From Spirilliplanes yamanashiensis (GTDB lineage: Bacteria; Actinomycetota; Actinomycetes; Mycobacteriales; Micromonosporaceae), in assembly GCF_016863475.1 (NCBI RefSeq), contig NZ_BOOY01000014.1:113603-177602 (forward strand): a DNA stretch of 64,000 nt, given 5' to 3'. Positions 39,877 through 47,271 of this stretch are shown here, piece by piece; position 1 is the first letter of the stretch; every line of letters starts with the position of its first letter. The position numbers and the translations under genes are program-made. The notes beneath the pieces are model-generated. The model searched no databases and was not told the DNA's origin. It saw nothing but the letters and a program-made list of their open reading frames with translations.

Positions 39877-40078
39877 GCGCACGGCGGAGCGCCCGGAGGG
39901 GCTGTTAGCGCGGGTGCGCGGGGCCCGGGCCGGGTTGACGGCGTTGCTGGCCGAGGCGGACGACGCCCGTCAGGCGCGCGAGGAGGCCGACGCGCGGACC
40001 GCCGACTCGGCCGTCTGCGCGTGGAACCACTTCGAGAACATCCCCACGTTCTACAACTGGAACAACCGCCCGCGCTGA
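39845..40078 (+). CDS. RiPP precursor peptide with aromatic-X-Asn core (AmcA-like)
   Basis: A 77-residue peptide starting inside the maturase gene with GGAGGGAG 9 bases before the ATG. Residues 1-57 form a charged helical leader (LARVRGARAGLTALLAEADD). The last 20 residues are different in character: one Cys (C58), then W60-N-H, F63-E-N, F69-Y-N and W72-N-N, ending NRPR. Ring-X-Asn triplets are the known targets of 3-residue cyclophane-forming radical SAM enzymes, so three or four cyclophanes are expected; this is inference. Codon 21 is TTA, a very rare codon in such DNA. A hairpin terminator follows. AmcA is the family name I recall for such actinobacterial multi-cyclophane peptides. Confidence 0.85.
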   Translation: MPETTSPHTSERTAERPEGLLARVRGARAGLTALLAEADDARQAREEADARTADSAVCAWNHFENIPTFYNWNNRPR

Positions 40079-40095
40079 GGCGCGGCACGAACGGT

Positions 40096-40121
40096 GCCCG
40101 CGCGGCGTAGGCCGCGCGGGC
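40096..40121 (+). terminator. Hairpin terminator of the RiPP operon
   Basis: A perfect 11-base inverted repeat (40096-40106 and 40111-40121, loop of 4), 18 bases after the precursor stop. Confidence 0.8.
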
Positions 40122-40159
40122 TCAGTCGTGGTGCTGACGGAACGGGAAGCCCGCACACG

Positions 40160-40192
40160 ATCGAGCACGCGGTGTGTGGCCGCGTGCTCGAT
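40160..40192 (-). terminator. Hairpin terminator after the DUF3073 gene
   Basis: A perfect 13-base inverted repeat (40160-40172 and 40180-40192, loop of 7), starting 12 bases past the DUF3073 stop on the minus strand. Confidence 0.82.
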
Positions 40193-40203
40193 GAGCAGCA
40201 GGA

Positions 40204-40416
40204 TCAGTAGGCCCGTGGAGGGACCCAGGTGTCCTCGTCGTCTGTGTCCTCGTCGTCGTCTACAGGGTCTTTGTAGTCGTCGTCGAAGTCACGGTCCGAT
40301 TTTCCGGACGAACCCGCCAACTCGCGCTGCAAGGCGGTGAGGTCGGTGTTCGGGGTGTGATATTTCAACTCCCGTGCCACCTTCGTCTGCTTGGCCTTAG
40401 CACGGCCGCGCCCCAT
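40204..40416 (-). CDS. DUF3073 family protein
   Basis: A 70-residue protein with the hallmark start MGRGRAKAKQTKVARELKY followed by a strongly acidic tail (DDDEDTDDEDTWVP). DUF3073 is an actinobacterial family of unknown function, normally located between purM and the valine dehydrogenase and bldC genes, as here. The ATG at 40416 has GAGGGGG seven bases upstream; the longer frame to 40479 has no support. The basic head and acidic tail suggest nucleic-acid or ribosome contact, but this is speculation. Confidence 0.93.
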   Translation of the reverse strand: MGRGRAKAKQTKVARELKYHTPNTDLTALQRELAGSSGKSDRDFDDDYKDPVDDDEDTDDEDTWVPPRAY

Positions 40417-40558
40417 GGCTCGACCCCCTCGCACAGAATTCGGGGCAGCCCGAAGGCGGGCCCCGATGACGTCAGGCATCTCTCGTGGGTCTTACGGTAC
40501 ATGCCGCATGCCCCCTTCGACACCTCGGGTTATCCGCGTCGCACACTGCGCGTCGCGG

Positions 40559-41638
40559 TCACCCCAGGTGGATCGATCGGAGGCGTCCCACCTCCACCAT
40601 GCGCCGCTCGGCGAGCCGGTCGGCGGCCACCGCGGGCGGCACGCCGTCGGCGTCGGCCAGCTGGAGGATGGTGCGGGTCGTGTCGAAGATCCGGGTGGCG
40701 CGCAGCTTCGCCCGGTCGAAGTCGAAGCCCTCGATCTCGTCGGCGACCTGGATGACGCCGCCCGCGTTGACCAGGTAGTCCGGGGTGTAGAGGATGCCCC
40801 GCTCGACCAGCGACTTCTCGATGCCGGGGTGGGCGAGCTGGTTGTTGGCGCCGCCCGTGACGACCCGGGCCCGCAGGGCCGCGACCGTGTCGTCGTCGAG
40901 CGCCCCGCCCAGCGCGCACGGCGCGTACACGTCGATGTCGGAGGTGATCAGCGCGGTCGTGTCGGCCACCAGGTCGATCTGGGGGTGCGTGATGCGGGCC
41001 CACTCCAGCGCGGCCTCGCTGACGTCAGTGGCCACGACCGAGGCGCCGTCGGACAGCAGGTGACCGGCGAGGTACTTGCCGACCTTGCCGAGGCCGGCGA
41101 TGCCGACGCGGCGCCCGGCCAGCGTGGGGCTGCCCCACACGTGTTCGGCGGCGGCCCGCATGCCCTGGAAGACGCCCCAGGCGGTGAGGATCGAGGAGTC
41201 GCCGGCGCCGCCGTGCTCGACGCTGCGGCCGGTGACGAACCGGGTCTCGCGGGCGATCACATCCATGTCGGGGACGTAGGTGCCGACGTCGCAGGCGGTG
41301 TAGTAGCGGCCGCCCAGCGACTGCACGAACCGGCCGTACGCGCGCAGCAGCGCCTCGCTCTTGAGCTGCGCCGGGTCGCCCCAGATGACCGCCTTGCCGC
41401 CGCCCAGGTCGAGGCCGGCCAGGGCGTTCTTGTACGCCATCGCGCGCGACAGGTGCAGGACGTCGCGGAGCGCGTCCTCCTCCGTCGCGTACGGGTAGAA
41501 GCGGGTGCCGCCGAGGGCGGGCCCGAGCGCGGTGGAGTAGATGCCGATGATCGCCTTGAGCCCGGTGTGCCGGTCCTGGCAGAACACGACCTGCTCGTGC
41601 CCGGCGGCGTCGGGCCCGTCGTCGACGAAGACACTCAT
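40559..41638 (-). CDS. vdh: Valine/leucine dehydrogenase (Glu/Leu/Phe/Val family)
   Basis: An NAD-dependent branched-chain amino acid dehydrogenase of 359 residues that deaminates valine or leucine to the 2-oxo acid. The catalytic lysine region is [19 protein letters not shown], the second catalytic part is YYTACDVGT, and the Rossmann motif is [14 protein letters not shown]. The NNQLAHP segment belongs to the coenzyme site. Synteny with bldC supports Vdh, the name used in Streptomyces. GGGAG lies before the ATG. Confidence 0.9.
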   Translation of the reverse strand: MSVFVDDGPDAAGHEQVVFCQDRHTGLKAIIGIYSTALGPALGGTRFYPYATEEDALRDVLHLSRAMAYKNALAGLDLGGGKAVIWGDPAQLKSEALLRAYGRFVQSLGGRYYTACDVGTYVPDMDVIARETRFVTGRSVEHGGAGDSSILTAWGVFQGMRAAAEHVWGSPTLAGRRVGIAGLGKVGKYLAGHLLSDGASVVATDVSEAALEWARITHPQIDLVADTTALITSDIDVYAPCALGGALDDDTVAALRARVVTGGANNQLAHPGIEKSLVERGILYTPDYLVNAGGVIQVADEIEGFDFDRAKLRATRIFDTTRTILQLADADGVPPAVAADRLAERRMVEVGRLRSIHLG

Positions 41639-41778
41639 GACTGCTCCCTGATCCTGTGTGGCCCTCGTGGGGCGCGCCTCGCGGAAGATCGTCCGGCGGG
41701 GGTGGTGCCGGCACGTCCCCGAGCCTAGTGCGCGTCGGCGTTCGTCAGTGCGGCCCGGCGCGTGAAAGGATCGGCGGC

Positions 41779-42618
41779 GTGCCGTCGCTGTTCGCTTCGT
41801 ACCTGCGGGTCTACGAGCCGTTGACCGCGTTCGACCGGGAGCGCCAGACGTTCTGGCGTGCGTACGCCCGGGAGGGACGCGCCGCCGGCCCGGTGGAGGG
41901 ACCCCTGCGCCAGCGCACGGCCGTCCTCGAGGCGCTGGGCGCGGGCTGGACCCGGCTGCCCGACCTGCCCGACGAGGCGTACGTGCTGCAGGACGAGGAC
42001 ACGCTGCTGGTGTGCCCGTGGAACCTGCGCCTGCGGGTGGCGGAGGCCGCCCTGAACGCCCGCGACGGGGTGCCGTCGGTGCTGGCCGACGCGTTCGTGC
42101 CGCCGGTGCTGGCGGGCCAGGCCAAGGCCATCGTGGAGGACTGGCGCTCGGGGGCGAACGTGCTGGAGCACGGGGTGCCGCGGGTGCACGAGCAGGTCGC
42201 GACGTGGGGCGTGCCGCTGCGCTGGTTCGCGTTCGTCGGGCTGGAGGAGCGGGAGCTGATCCTCACCGACAGCGACCGCACGCTTCGGTACCGCACGGAC
42301 ATCTCGAAGGCCCGCCGGCGGGCGCACCGGGCGGTGTCGGTGCTGCGCAAGTCGCTGGGCGACGCCCCGATCACGGAGGCGGTCGAGGAGGGCGCCCGGT
42401 GGCTCGAGGAGTTCCACCCGCGCTCGGTGGTGGAGCTGGACTACGGCGGTCTGGTCAACCTGCTGCCGGACGCGGACCTGAAGGACGACGACTCGCCGGG
42501 TCTGGTGCTCGCGGGCATCGGCGCGCTGTCGCGCGGCGACGGCGACGCGGCGACCGAGGCGTACGAGAAGCTGGTCGCCCGGTGGCGCGCGGTGCAGTTG
42601 CTGGAGCGCTGCAACTGA
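41779..42618 (+). CDS. Conserved actinobacterial hypothetical protein (DUF8083-like)
   Basis: A 279-residue soluble protein that usually sits beside bldC. Features are the start [29 protein letters not shown], a long helical middle and the conserved [24 protein letters not shown] segment. There is no catalytic motif I recognise. The DUF name is from memory. The GTG at 41779 has AAAGGA 8 bases upstream. A hairpin terminator follows it, so it is separate from bldC. Confidence 0.78.
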   Translation: MPSLFASYLRVYEPLTAFDRERQTFWRAYAREGRAAGPVEGPLRQRTAVLEALGAGWTRLPDLPDEAYVLQDEDTLLVCPWNLRLRVAEAALNARDGVPSVLADAFVPPVLAGQAKAIVEDWRSGANVLEHGVPRVHEQVATWGVPLRWFAFVGLEERELILTDSDRTLRYRTDISKARRRAHRAVSVLRKSLGDAPITEAVEEGARWLEEFHPRSVVELDYGGLVNLLPDADLKDDDSPGLVLAGIGALSRGDGDAATEAYEKLVARWRAVQLLERCN

Positions 42619-42678
42619 TTCGGACAGCTCGGCACGGACAGGTCGTTACTGGGCGCAGACAAAACGAACACTCTTCGT

Positions 42679-42705
42679 AATCACGCTCCTCCAGAGCGTG
42701 ATTTT
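42679..42705 (+). terminator. Rho-independent terminator upstream of bldC
   Basis: A perfect 10-base inverted repeat (42679-42688 and 42694-42703, loop of 5) followed by a short T-rich stretch. Confidence 0.8.
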
Positions 42706-42731
42706 GGTTCTAAAAGGTACGCTTTCCGGCG

Positions 42732-42737
42732 TAGAAT
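42732..42737 (+). promoter_or_regulatory. Candidate -10 element for bldC
   Basis: TAGAAT within an unusually AT-rich stretch (about 42700-42765). It would give bldC a leader of about 145 bases. No well-placed -35 was found. Confidence 0.4.
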
Positions 42738-42889
42738 ATATGGCATAACCGGACATGCTTCGTCCATCCGACTAGGGACCTTCGTCCGTTCGGGCCATGT
42801 CGGACATCAGGGACTCACCGGAGCATGAGAGACGCACCGGCCGGCGGGACCCCGGCCGATGTCTTTAGGTACCTGTGGAGGAGTGACCG

Positions 42890-43099
42890 ATGGCATCGCG
42901 TACCCACGATCCAGAGCCGCTGTTGACGCCGGCCGAGGTCGCGTCGATGTTCCGCGTCGACCCGAAGACCGTGACCCGGTGGGCCAAGGCGGGCAAGCTC
43001 AGCGCCATCCGAACGCTGGGTGGCCACCGTCGCTACCGGGAGTCGGAGGTTCGGGCGCTGCTGCAGGGGCAGATTCCCTCGCAGCGGACCGGCGACTGA
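42890..43099 (+). CDS. bldC: Developmental regulator BldC
   Basis: A 69-residue MerR-like winged-helix DNA-binding protein. The whole protein is one domain: LLTPAEVASMFRVDPKTVTRWAKAGKLSAIRTLGGHRRYRESEV is the characteristic recognition segment. In Streptomyces BldC binds cooperatively to direct repeats and keeps cells in vegetative growth, repressing early sporulation genes. The ATG follows GGAGGAG. The long AT-rich leader suggests its own regulation. Confidence 0.96.
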   Translation: MASRTHDPEPLLTPAEVASMFRVDPKTVTRWAKAGKLSAIRTLGGHRRYRESEVRALLQGQIPSQRTGD

Positions 43100-43123
43100 C
43101 GCCGTACCAGGGCAGCAGACACA

Positions 43124-43157
43124 AGGGCGAGGCCGCGGGCGACCGCGGCCTCGCCCT
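43124..43157 (+). terminator. Hairpin terminator after bldC
   Basis: A perfect 15-base inverted repeat (43124-43138 and 43143-43157, loop of 4). It also abuts the end of the convergent gene at 43159. Confidence 0.88.
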
Positions 43158-43158
43158 G

Positions 43159-43548
43159 TCACGCCAGGGTGATGTAAATGCCCACGGTCGTGTCCAGCGG
43201 GCTGCGGAAGCGGCGGCGCAGCCGGCCGCCGAGCAGCGTCATCCGCGCCTGGAAGCCGTACTTGGCGACGAGCAGCCGCAGCACGCGCGGCATCTCCTCG
43301 CGGGACGTCACGCGCGCGGTGCCCTCGACGGGCGGGCCGGCGACGCGGCCGCGCACGTCGCACGGCGCCACCAGCACCCGAGGGTCGCGCCGCACCCGCC
43401 TGACCTTCCACGCGTCGGCCGCGGACCACACCAGCAGGCGGTCGCCGTCGCGCAGCACCCACACCGGCGTCGGGCGTCCCGTGCCGTCCTTCTTGAAGGT
43501 CGTCAGCGACACGTACCGGCTTGCCGAGAGTTCGTCGAGGGCGCTCAC
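43159..43548 (-). CDS. PPOX-class F420-dependent oxidoreductase
   Basis: A 129-residue split beta-barrel flavin/deazaflavin-binding protein. The start LDELSASRYVSLTTFKKDGTGRPTPVWVLRDGDRLLVW and the following KVRRVRRDPRVLVAPCD are the usual pattern of the F420-dependent PPOX group in actinobacteria. Such enzymes reduce various small molecules with F420H2; the substrate is not known here. A TAGTCT hexamer lies 6 bases before its GTG, which suggests a leaderless message. Confidence 0.85.
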   Translation of the reverse strand: MSALDELSASRYVSLTTFKKDGTGRPTPVWVLRDGDRLLVWSAADAWKVRRVRRDPRVLVAPCDVRGRVAGPPVEGTARVTSREEMPRVLRLLVAKYGFQARMTLLGGRLRRRFRSPLDTTVGIYITLA

Positions 43549-43554
43549 GACCGC

Positions 43555-43567
43555 AGACTACTAGCGT
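43555..43567. promoter_or_regulatory. Back-to-back -10 elements for two divergent leaderless genes
   Basis: TAGTCT on the minus strand (43555-43560) and TAGCGT on the plus strand (43562-43567) are one base apart. Each lies 6-7 bases before a start codon (43548 minus, 43575 plus). Only 26 bases separate the two coding regions. Confidence 0.5.
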
Positions 43568-43574
43568 CGTGACC

Positions 43575-44345
43575 ATGGTCGAAGAACCGCGCGTCGGGGA
43601 CGTCTTCGGGGAGGTCGTGCGCGACGCGTACGCCGTGCACACCGGCATCGGCCCGCGGCCGCTCGCGGGCGGGCGGCTGCCCCGCCCGGTCATCGAGATC
43701 ATCGAGCGCGACGACGGCCTCATCAACGGCGCGCCCGCCGCGCACTACCTCGACCCGCCCGAGGCGTGGCAGCCGCACGACCACCGGGCGCTGGCCCGGG
43801 TCCGCGGCCGCATCCTCGACGTGGGCGCCGGCGCCGGGCGCATCGCCCTCGACCTGCAACGCCGCGGGTACGACGTCACCGGCCTGGACATCTCGCCCGG
43901 CGCGATCGCCGTCGCCCGGCACCGCGGCCTGGAGCAGACGTTCCTCGGCACCGTCGACGAGCACCGCGGCGCCGAGTACGACACGTTCCTCTTCCTCGGC
44001 AACAACCTCGGGCTGTTCGAGAGCCGGGAACGGGCCCCGCGCCTGCTGGCCGCCCTCGCCGCCATCGCCCGGCCGGGCGCGCAGATCATCGCCCACGGCA
44101 CCGACCCGTACGGCACCACCGACCCGGTGCACGTCGCCTACCACCGGCGCAACCGCGAGCGCGGGCGGCTCGGCGGGCAGCTGCGACTACGCCTGCGGTA
44201 CCGGGAAATCGCTACCGACTGGTTCGACTACCTGGTGTGCTCGGTGGCGGAGTTGCGCACGCTCGTCGCCGGCACGCCCTGGCGCCTCGCCGACGTCGAC
44301 GACGCCGACCGTCCCTACTACCTCGCGACATTGGAACTACCGTGA
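43575..44345 (+). CDS. Class I SAM-dependent methyltransferase
   Basis: A 256-residue methyltransferase. Motif I is ILDVGAGAGRIALDL, followed by YDVTGLDISPGAIAVARHRG (motif II region), YDTFLFLGNNLGLF (post-motif) and the later LRLRYREIATDWFDYL. It is a general small-molecule or RNA methyltransferase fold; the substrate cannot be read from the sequence. Its stop overlaps the start of kptA in GTGA, so the two proteins are translationally coupled and may act on the same RNA; that is inference. Confidence 0.85.
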   Translation: MVEEPRVGDVFGEVVRDAYAVHTGIGPRPLAGGRLPRPVIEIIERDDGLINGAPAAHYLDPPEAWQPHDHRALARVRGRILDVGAGAGRIALDLQRRGYDVTGLDISPGAIAVARHRGLEQTFLGTVDEHRGAEYDTFLFLGNNLGLFESRERAPRLLAALAAIARPGAQIIAHGTDPYGTTDPVHVAYHRRNRERGRLGGQLRLRLRYREIATDWFDYLVCSVAELRTLVAGTPWRLADVDDADRPYYLATLELP

Positions 44346-44881
44346 CACCAGACCAGATCCGGCTCAGCAAGCGGATCTCCCGCGTGCTCCGGCACGCCCC
44401 CGAGAGCGCCGGCCTCACCCTCGACCCGCAGGGCTGGGTGCCCGTCGCCGACCTGCTCGCCGCCCTGCGGATCAGCCGCGACCGGCTCGACGCGGTGGTG
44501 GCCGGCAACGACACGCAGCGCTTCGCCGTCGAGCCCGGGCCCGGCGGCGCCGACCGCATCCGGGCCAGCCAGGGCCACTCCGCGCGGGTCGGCATCGACC
44601 TCGGGCTGGCCCCCGCCACCCCGCCCGCGGTGCTGTTGCACGGCACCCCGGCCGTCAACCTGCCGTCGATCCGCGCCGCGGGGCTGGTGCCGGGCCGGCG
44701 GCAGCACGTGCACCTGTCGGCGGACGAGGCCACCGCCCGGCGGGTCGGCGGGCGGCGCAGCGGCGACGTGGCGGTGCTGACCGTGCGGGCCGGCGACCTG
44801 GCCGCGGCCGGGCACGTCTTCCACCGCAGCGCGAACGGCGTGTGGCTCACGGCGGCCGTGCCGGCGGCGTACCTGCGCTGA
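44342..44881 (+). CDS. kptA: RNA 2'-phosphotransferase (KptA/Tpt1)
   Basis: Removes an internal RNA 2'-phosphate by transferring it to NAD, giving ADP-ribose 1'',2''-cyclic phosphate. It has 179 residues, the usual size. Conserved segments are KRISRVLRHAPESAGL near the start, HSARVGIDL, LLHGTP, HVHLSADEA and the late NGVWLTAAVP. In eukaryotes Tpt1 finishes tRNA splicing; bacteria lack that pathway, so the natural substrate here is unknown. The GTG overlaps the methyltransferase stop. Confidence 0.93.
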   Translation: MTPDQIRLSKRISRVLRHAPESAGLTLDPQGWVPVADLLAALRISRDRLDAVVAGNDTQRFAVEPGPGGADRIRASQGHSARVGIDLGLAPATPPAVLLHGTPAVNLPSIRAAGLVPGRRQHVHLSADEATARRVGGRRSGDVAVLTVRAGDLAAAGHVFHRSANGVWLTAAVPAAYLR

Positions 44882-44984
44882 TCCATTCTGTCCCACCGGC
44901 CCGGCCCGCACCACCGGTCACGCGTCGCCGCGCACGCTGTGCCAGGGCTGGCCGGAACCGCCCACTTCGACCCGATGCGGCCGT

Positions 44985-44990
44985 TAGCGT
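44985..44990 (+). promoter_or_regulatory. Candidate -10 element, leaderless start of the 44997 gene
   Basis: TAGCGT 6 bases before the ATG at 44997, with no ribosome binding site between. Confidence 0.45.
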
Positions 44991-44996
44991 CGAAGC

Positions 44997-45554
44997 ATGG
45001 TGCGGCGTCGGCAGCTGGCGAGTCTGCTCGCCGGGCTCGTCCTGGCAGCGGTTCTCGGGCTCATCGCGTACGGGCTGCCGGCCATCGACCGGGCCCTGCC
45101 GAGCAGCGAGCCCGTGCCCGCCGGCCGGCCGTACGACGTCGGCGGCGGCGTCACGCTCGTCCCGCCCGCCGGTGCCCTGGTCGACCTGACCCGGACCCGC
45201 CCCGCCGCCGACCGCGGCACCGCCGTCTTCCTGCTCGGCGCCGTCCGGTACGCCGTCACCGTCGCCCCGTTCGACGGCGGGCTGACCGCCGCCGCCGACC
45301 GGCTGCGCGCGCGGATCACCGCCACCGCCGGCTACCAGGTGACCGGCGCCGAGAGCACCGTCGCCACCGCCGGCGGCGTCACCGGCATCCAGGGCGGCTA
45401 CACCGCGCCCGGCCGGGCCGGCCGGTACGCCGTCTTCCTCGCCGACGAGGTGGCCGTCGAGGTCACCGTCAGCGGCACCGACCTGGAGCTCGCCGACGCC
45501 CTGCCCCGCATCGAGGCCGCCACCGGCTCGATCCGCCGCGGGGACGCGTCGTGA
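44997..45554 (+). CDS. Membrane-anchored hypothetical protein
   Basis: A 185-residue protein with an N-terminal membrane anchor (LASLLAGLVLAAVLGLIAYGL) and an external domain of beta-strand character (VGGGVTLVPPAGALVDLTRTRP, AVRYAVTVAPFDGG, YAVFLADEVAVEVTVSG). The pattern recalls short anchored proteins encoded beside PrsW-type proteases. Its stop overlaps the start of the protease gene in GTGA, so it is probably a partner or substrate of that protease. No family was recognised. Confidence 0.75.
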   Translation: MVRRRQLASLLAGLVLAAVLGLIAYGLPAIDRALPSSEPVPAGRPYDVGGGVTLVPPAGALVDLTRTRPAADRGTAVFLLGAVRYAVTVAPFDGGLTAAADRLRARITATAGYQVTGAESTVATAGGVTGIQGGYTAPGRAGRYAVFLADEVAVEVTVSGTDLELADALPRIEAATGSIRRGDAS

Positions 45555-46930
45555 CCGCCGTCGCCGGCGCCCCGCAGCGGGCCGGGACCGCCGCGCCCGG
45601 GCGCCGCCGCGCCACCCGCACGTCGCCGGTGCGGCCCAGCGGCGCCGACACCCGGCTCACGCTCGCCCAGCTGCCCGCGTTCTGGGTGGTCGTCGCCCTC
45701 ATCGCCGCCGGGGCGGTGACGATGGGCGGCGTCGGCTGGGAGTTCCTCACCACGTACCCGGCGGCGTTCATCGTCGCCGCGGTGCTGTTCGCCCTGTACG
45801 CGGTGCCGTTCTGGTTGTTCGTCTCCGAGCTGGACTACCTGGAGCGGGAGCCGCCGCTGCTGCAGGCCGTCGCGTTCGCCTGGGGCGGGCTGGTGGCCAC
45901 CTCCGTGGCCATCGCCGGCAACACCGCCGTGCAGGACATCATCGCCAAGCTGGGCTCGCCGGCGCTCGCCGCGACCTGGGGGCCCGCCACGGCCGGGCCG
46001 GCGCTGGAGGAGATCACCAAGACGCTCGGCGTGGTCGCGATCGTGCTCATCGCCCGCGGCCAGGTCAACAGCGTCCTCGACGGCGTCGTCTACGGCGCCC
46101 TCGTCGGGCTGGGCTTCCAGATCGTCGAGAACGTCGTCTTCGCGATGGGCGCGGTCGCCGCGTCCGGCCAGGGCGACGCGATCGGGCCGGTCGTCACCAC
46201 GTTCCTGCTGCGCGGCTTCCTCGCCGGGCTGTGGAGCCACACCCTGTTCGGCGCGCTCGCCGGGGCGGGCATCGGCTACCTCGTGGTGCGCACCGACCGG
46301 CGGCTGCGGACGCGCGTCGGGGTCGCCGTGATGGCCGTCCTGGGCGCCTGGCTCAGCCACTTCCTGTGGAACGCCCCGATCCTCGGCGACGGCTTCGGCA
46401 ACGGCGCGGTGGCCGTGCTCGTCGTGCTGCTGCTCAAGGGGCTGCCGCCGCTGCTGCTGGTGCTGCTGCTCATCCGCTCGGCGCACGACCGGGAGGCCGA
46501 CTACTACGTCAGCCAACTCGTCGACCTGAACGACCCCGAGGTCGTGACGCCCCGGGAGCTGCGCGCCCTCGCCGCGGGCTCGCGCCGGGCCGGCGCGCGC
46601 TGGCACGCCCGGTCCCGCGCCGGCCACCAGGCCTATCTGGCGGTACGGCGGCTCCAGCGCGCCCAGGCGCAGCTGGCGGTGGCGGTCAGCCGGGCGCAGT
46701 TGGGCGCCGTGTCGGCCGCGCCGGGCGCCGCGCACCTGCGCGGGGCGGTGCGCCGGCACCGGGCCGAGGTGCTGCGCCAGCGGGCGGTGCTGCGCCGGCT
46801 CGGCCACCCCGAGGCGTACGCGCCGGCCGACCAGCCCGGCCCGTGGCGGCGTACCGGCGGGCGGATCGGGCTGGTCGTGCTGGCGGTCGCGGTGGTGTGG
46901 GCGGCGGTCAGCGCCCTCGGCGGCGCCTGA
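45551..46930 (+). CDS. PrsW-family intramembrane metalloprotease
   Basis: A 459-residue polytopic membrane protein with seven or more hydrophobic segments. The family motifs are present: PALEEITKTLGV (paired glutamates), GLGFQIVENVVF, the SHTLFGALAG histidine and the later LSHFLWNAP histidine. PrsW in Bacillus cleaves the anti-sigma factor RsiW; here the target is unknown. The last 130 residues are a soluble Arg/Ala-rich helical region followed by one more hydrophobic helix at the C terminus, longer than in typical PrsW. Confidence 0.9.
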   Translation: MTAVAGAPQRAGTAAPGRRRATRTSPVRPSGADTRLTLAQLPAFWVVVALIAAGAVTMGGVGWEFLTTYPAAFIVAAVLFALYAVPFWLFVSELDYLEREPPLLQAVAFAWGGLVATSVAIAGNTAVQDIIAKLGSPALAATWGPATAGPALEEITKTLGVVAIVLIARGQVNSVLDGVVYGALVGLGFQIVENVVFAMGAVAASGQGDAIGPVVTTFLLRGFLAGLWSHTLFGALAGAGIGYLVVRTDRRLRTRVGVAVMAVLGAWLSHFLWNAPILGDGFGNGAVAVLVVLLLKGLPPLLLVLLLIRSAHDREADYYVSQLVDLNDPEVVTPRELRALAAGSRRAGARWHARSRAGHQAYLAVRRLQRAQAQLAVAVSRAQLGAVSAAPGAAHLRGAVRRHRAEVLRQRAVLRRLGHPEAYAPADQPGPWRRTGGRIGLVVLAVAVVWAAVSALGGA

Positions 46931-46937
46931 GCGGGGC

Positions 46938-47186
46938 TCAGATGACCGGCGGGACGCCGCCGTCGCCGTCGACGACCTGGTCGGGCGTGCCGTCCTGGTT
47001 GCTGTCGACCATCGTCATGTCGACGATGCCGTCGCCGTCGGTGTCGAACTGGAACAGGTCGGCCTTGCCGTCGCCGTCGGTGTCGGCGACCCAGACATCG
47101 GGCTTGCCGTCGCCGTTGGTGTCGGCGGCGAGCAGGTCGACGCGGTCGTCGCCGCGGGTCTCGACGGTGTCCTGCGAGTCGGTCAT
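46938..47186 (-). CDS. Small protein of 13-residue calcium-loop repeats
   Basis: An 82-residue protein. After 21 residues come four consecutive 13-residue repeats, DTNGDGKPDVWVA, DTDGDGKADLFQF, DTDGDGIVDMTMV and DSNQDGTPDQVVD, and a partial fifth (GDGG). Each begins with the calcium-binding DxDxDG pattern of EF-hand loops and has hydrophobic residues at positions 11 and 13. There is no signal peptide or membrane segment. GAGGGA lies before the ATG. It lies 85 bases downstream of a larger relative on the same strand. Confidence 0.8.
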   Translation of the reverse strand: MTDSQDTVETRGDDRVDLLAADTNGDGKPDVWVADTDGDGKADLFQFDTDGDGIVDMTMVDSNQDGTPDQVVDGDGGVPPVI

Positions 47187-47271
47187 CCGGTCCCTCCCCA
47201 GGGTGTGCGGGCCTCACCATACCCACCACCGGCCCGGGCCACCCCCTCCTGCGGCCCGGGCCGGTGACCGG

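Noticed and set aside
40204..40479. Using the longer 91-residue start for the DUF3073 protein
   Set aside because: The family starts with MGRGRAKAKQTK and a good ribosome binding site lies before that ATG at 40416.
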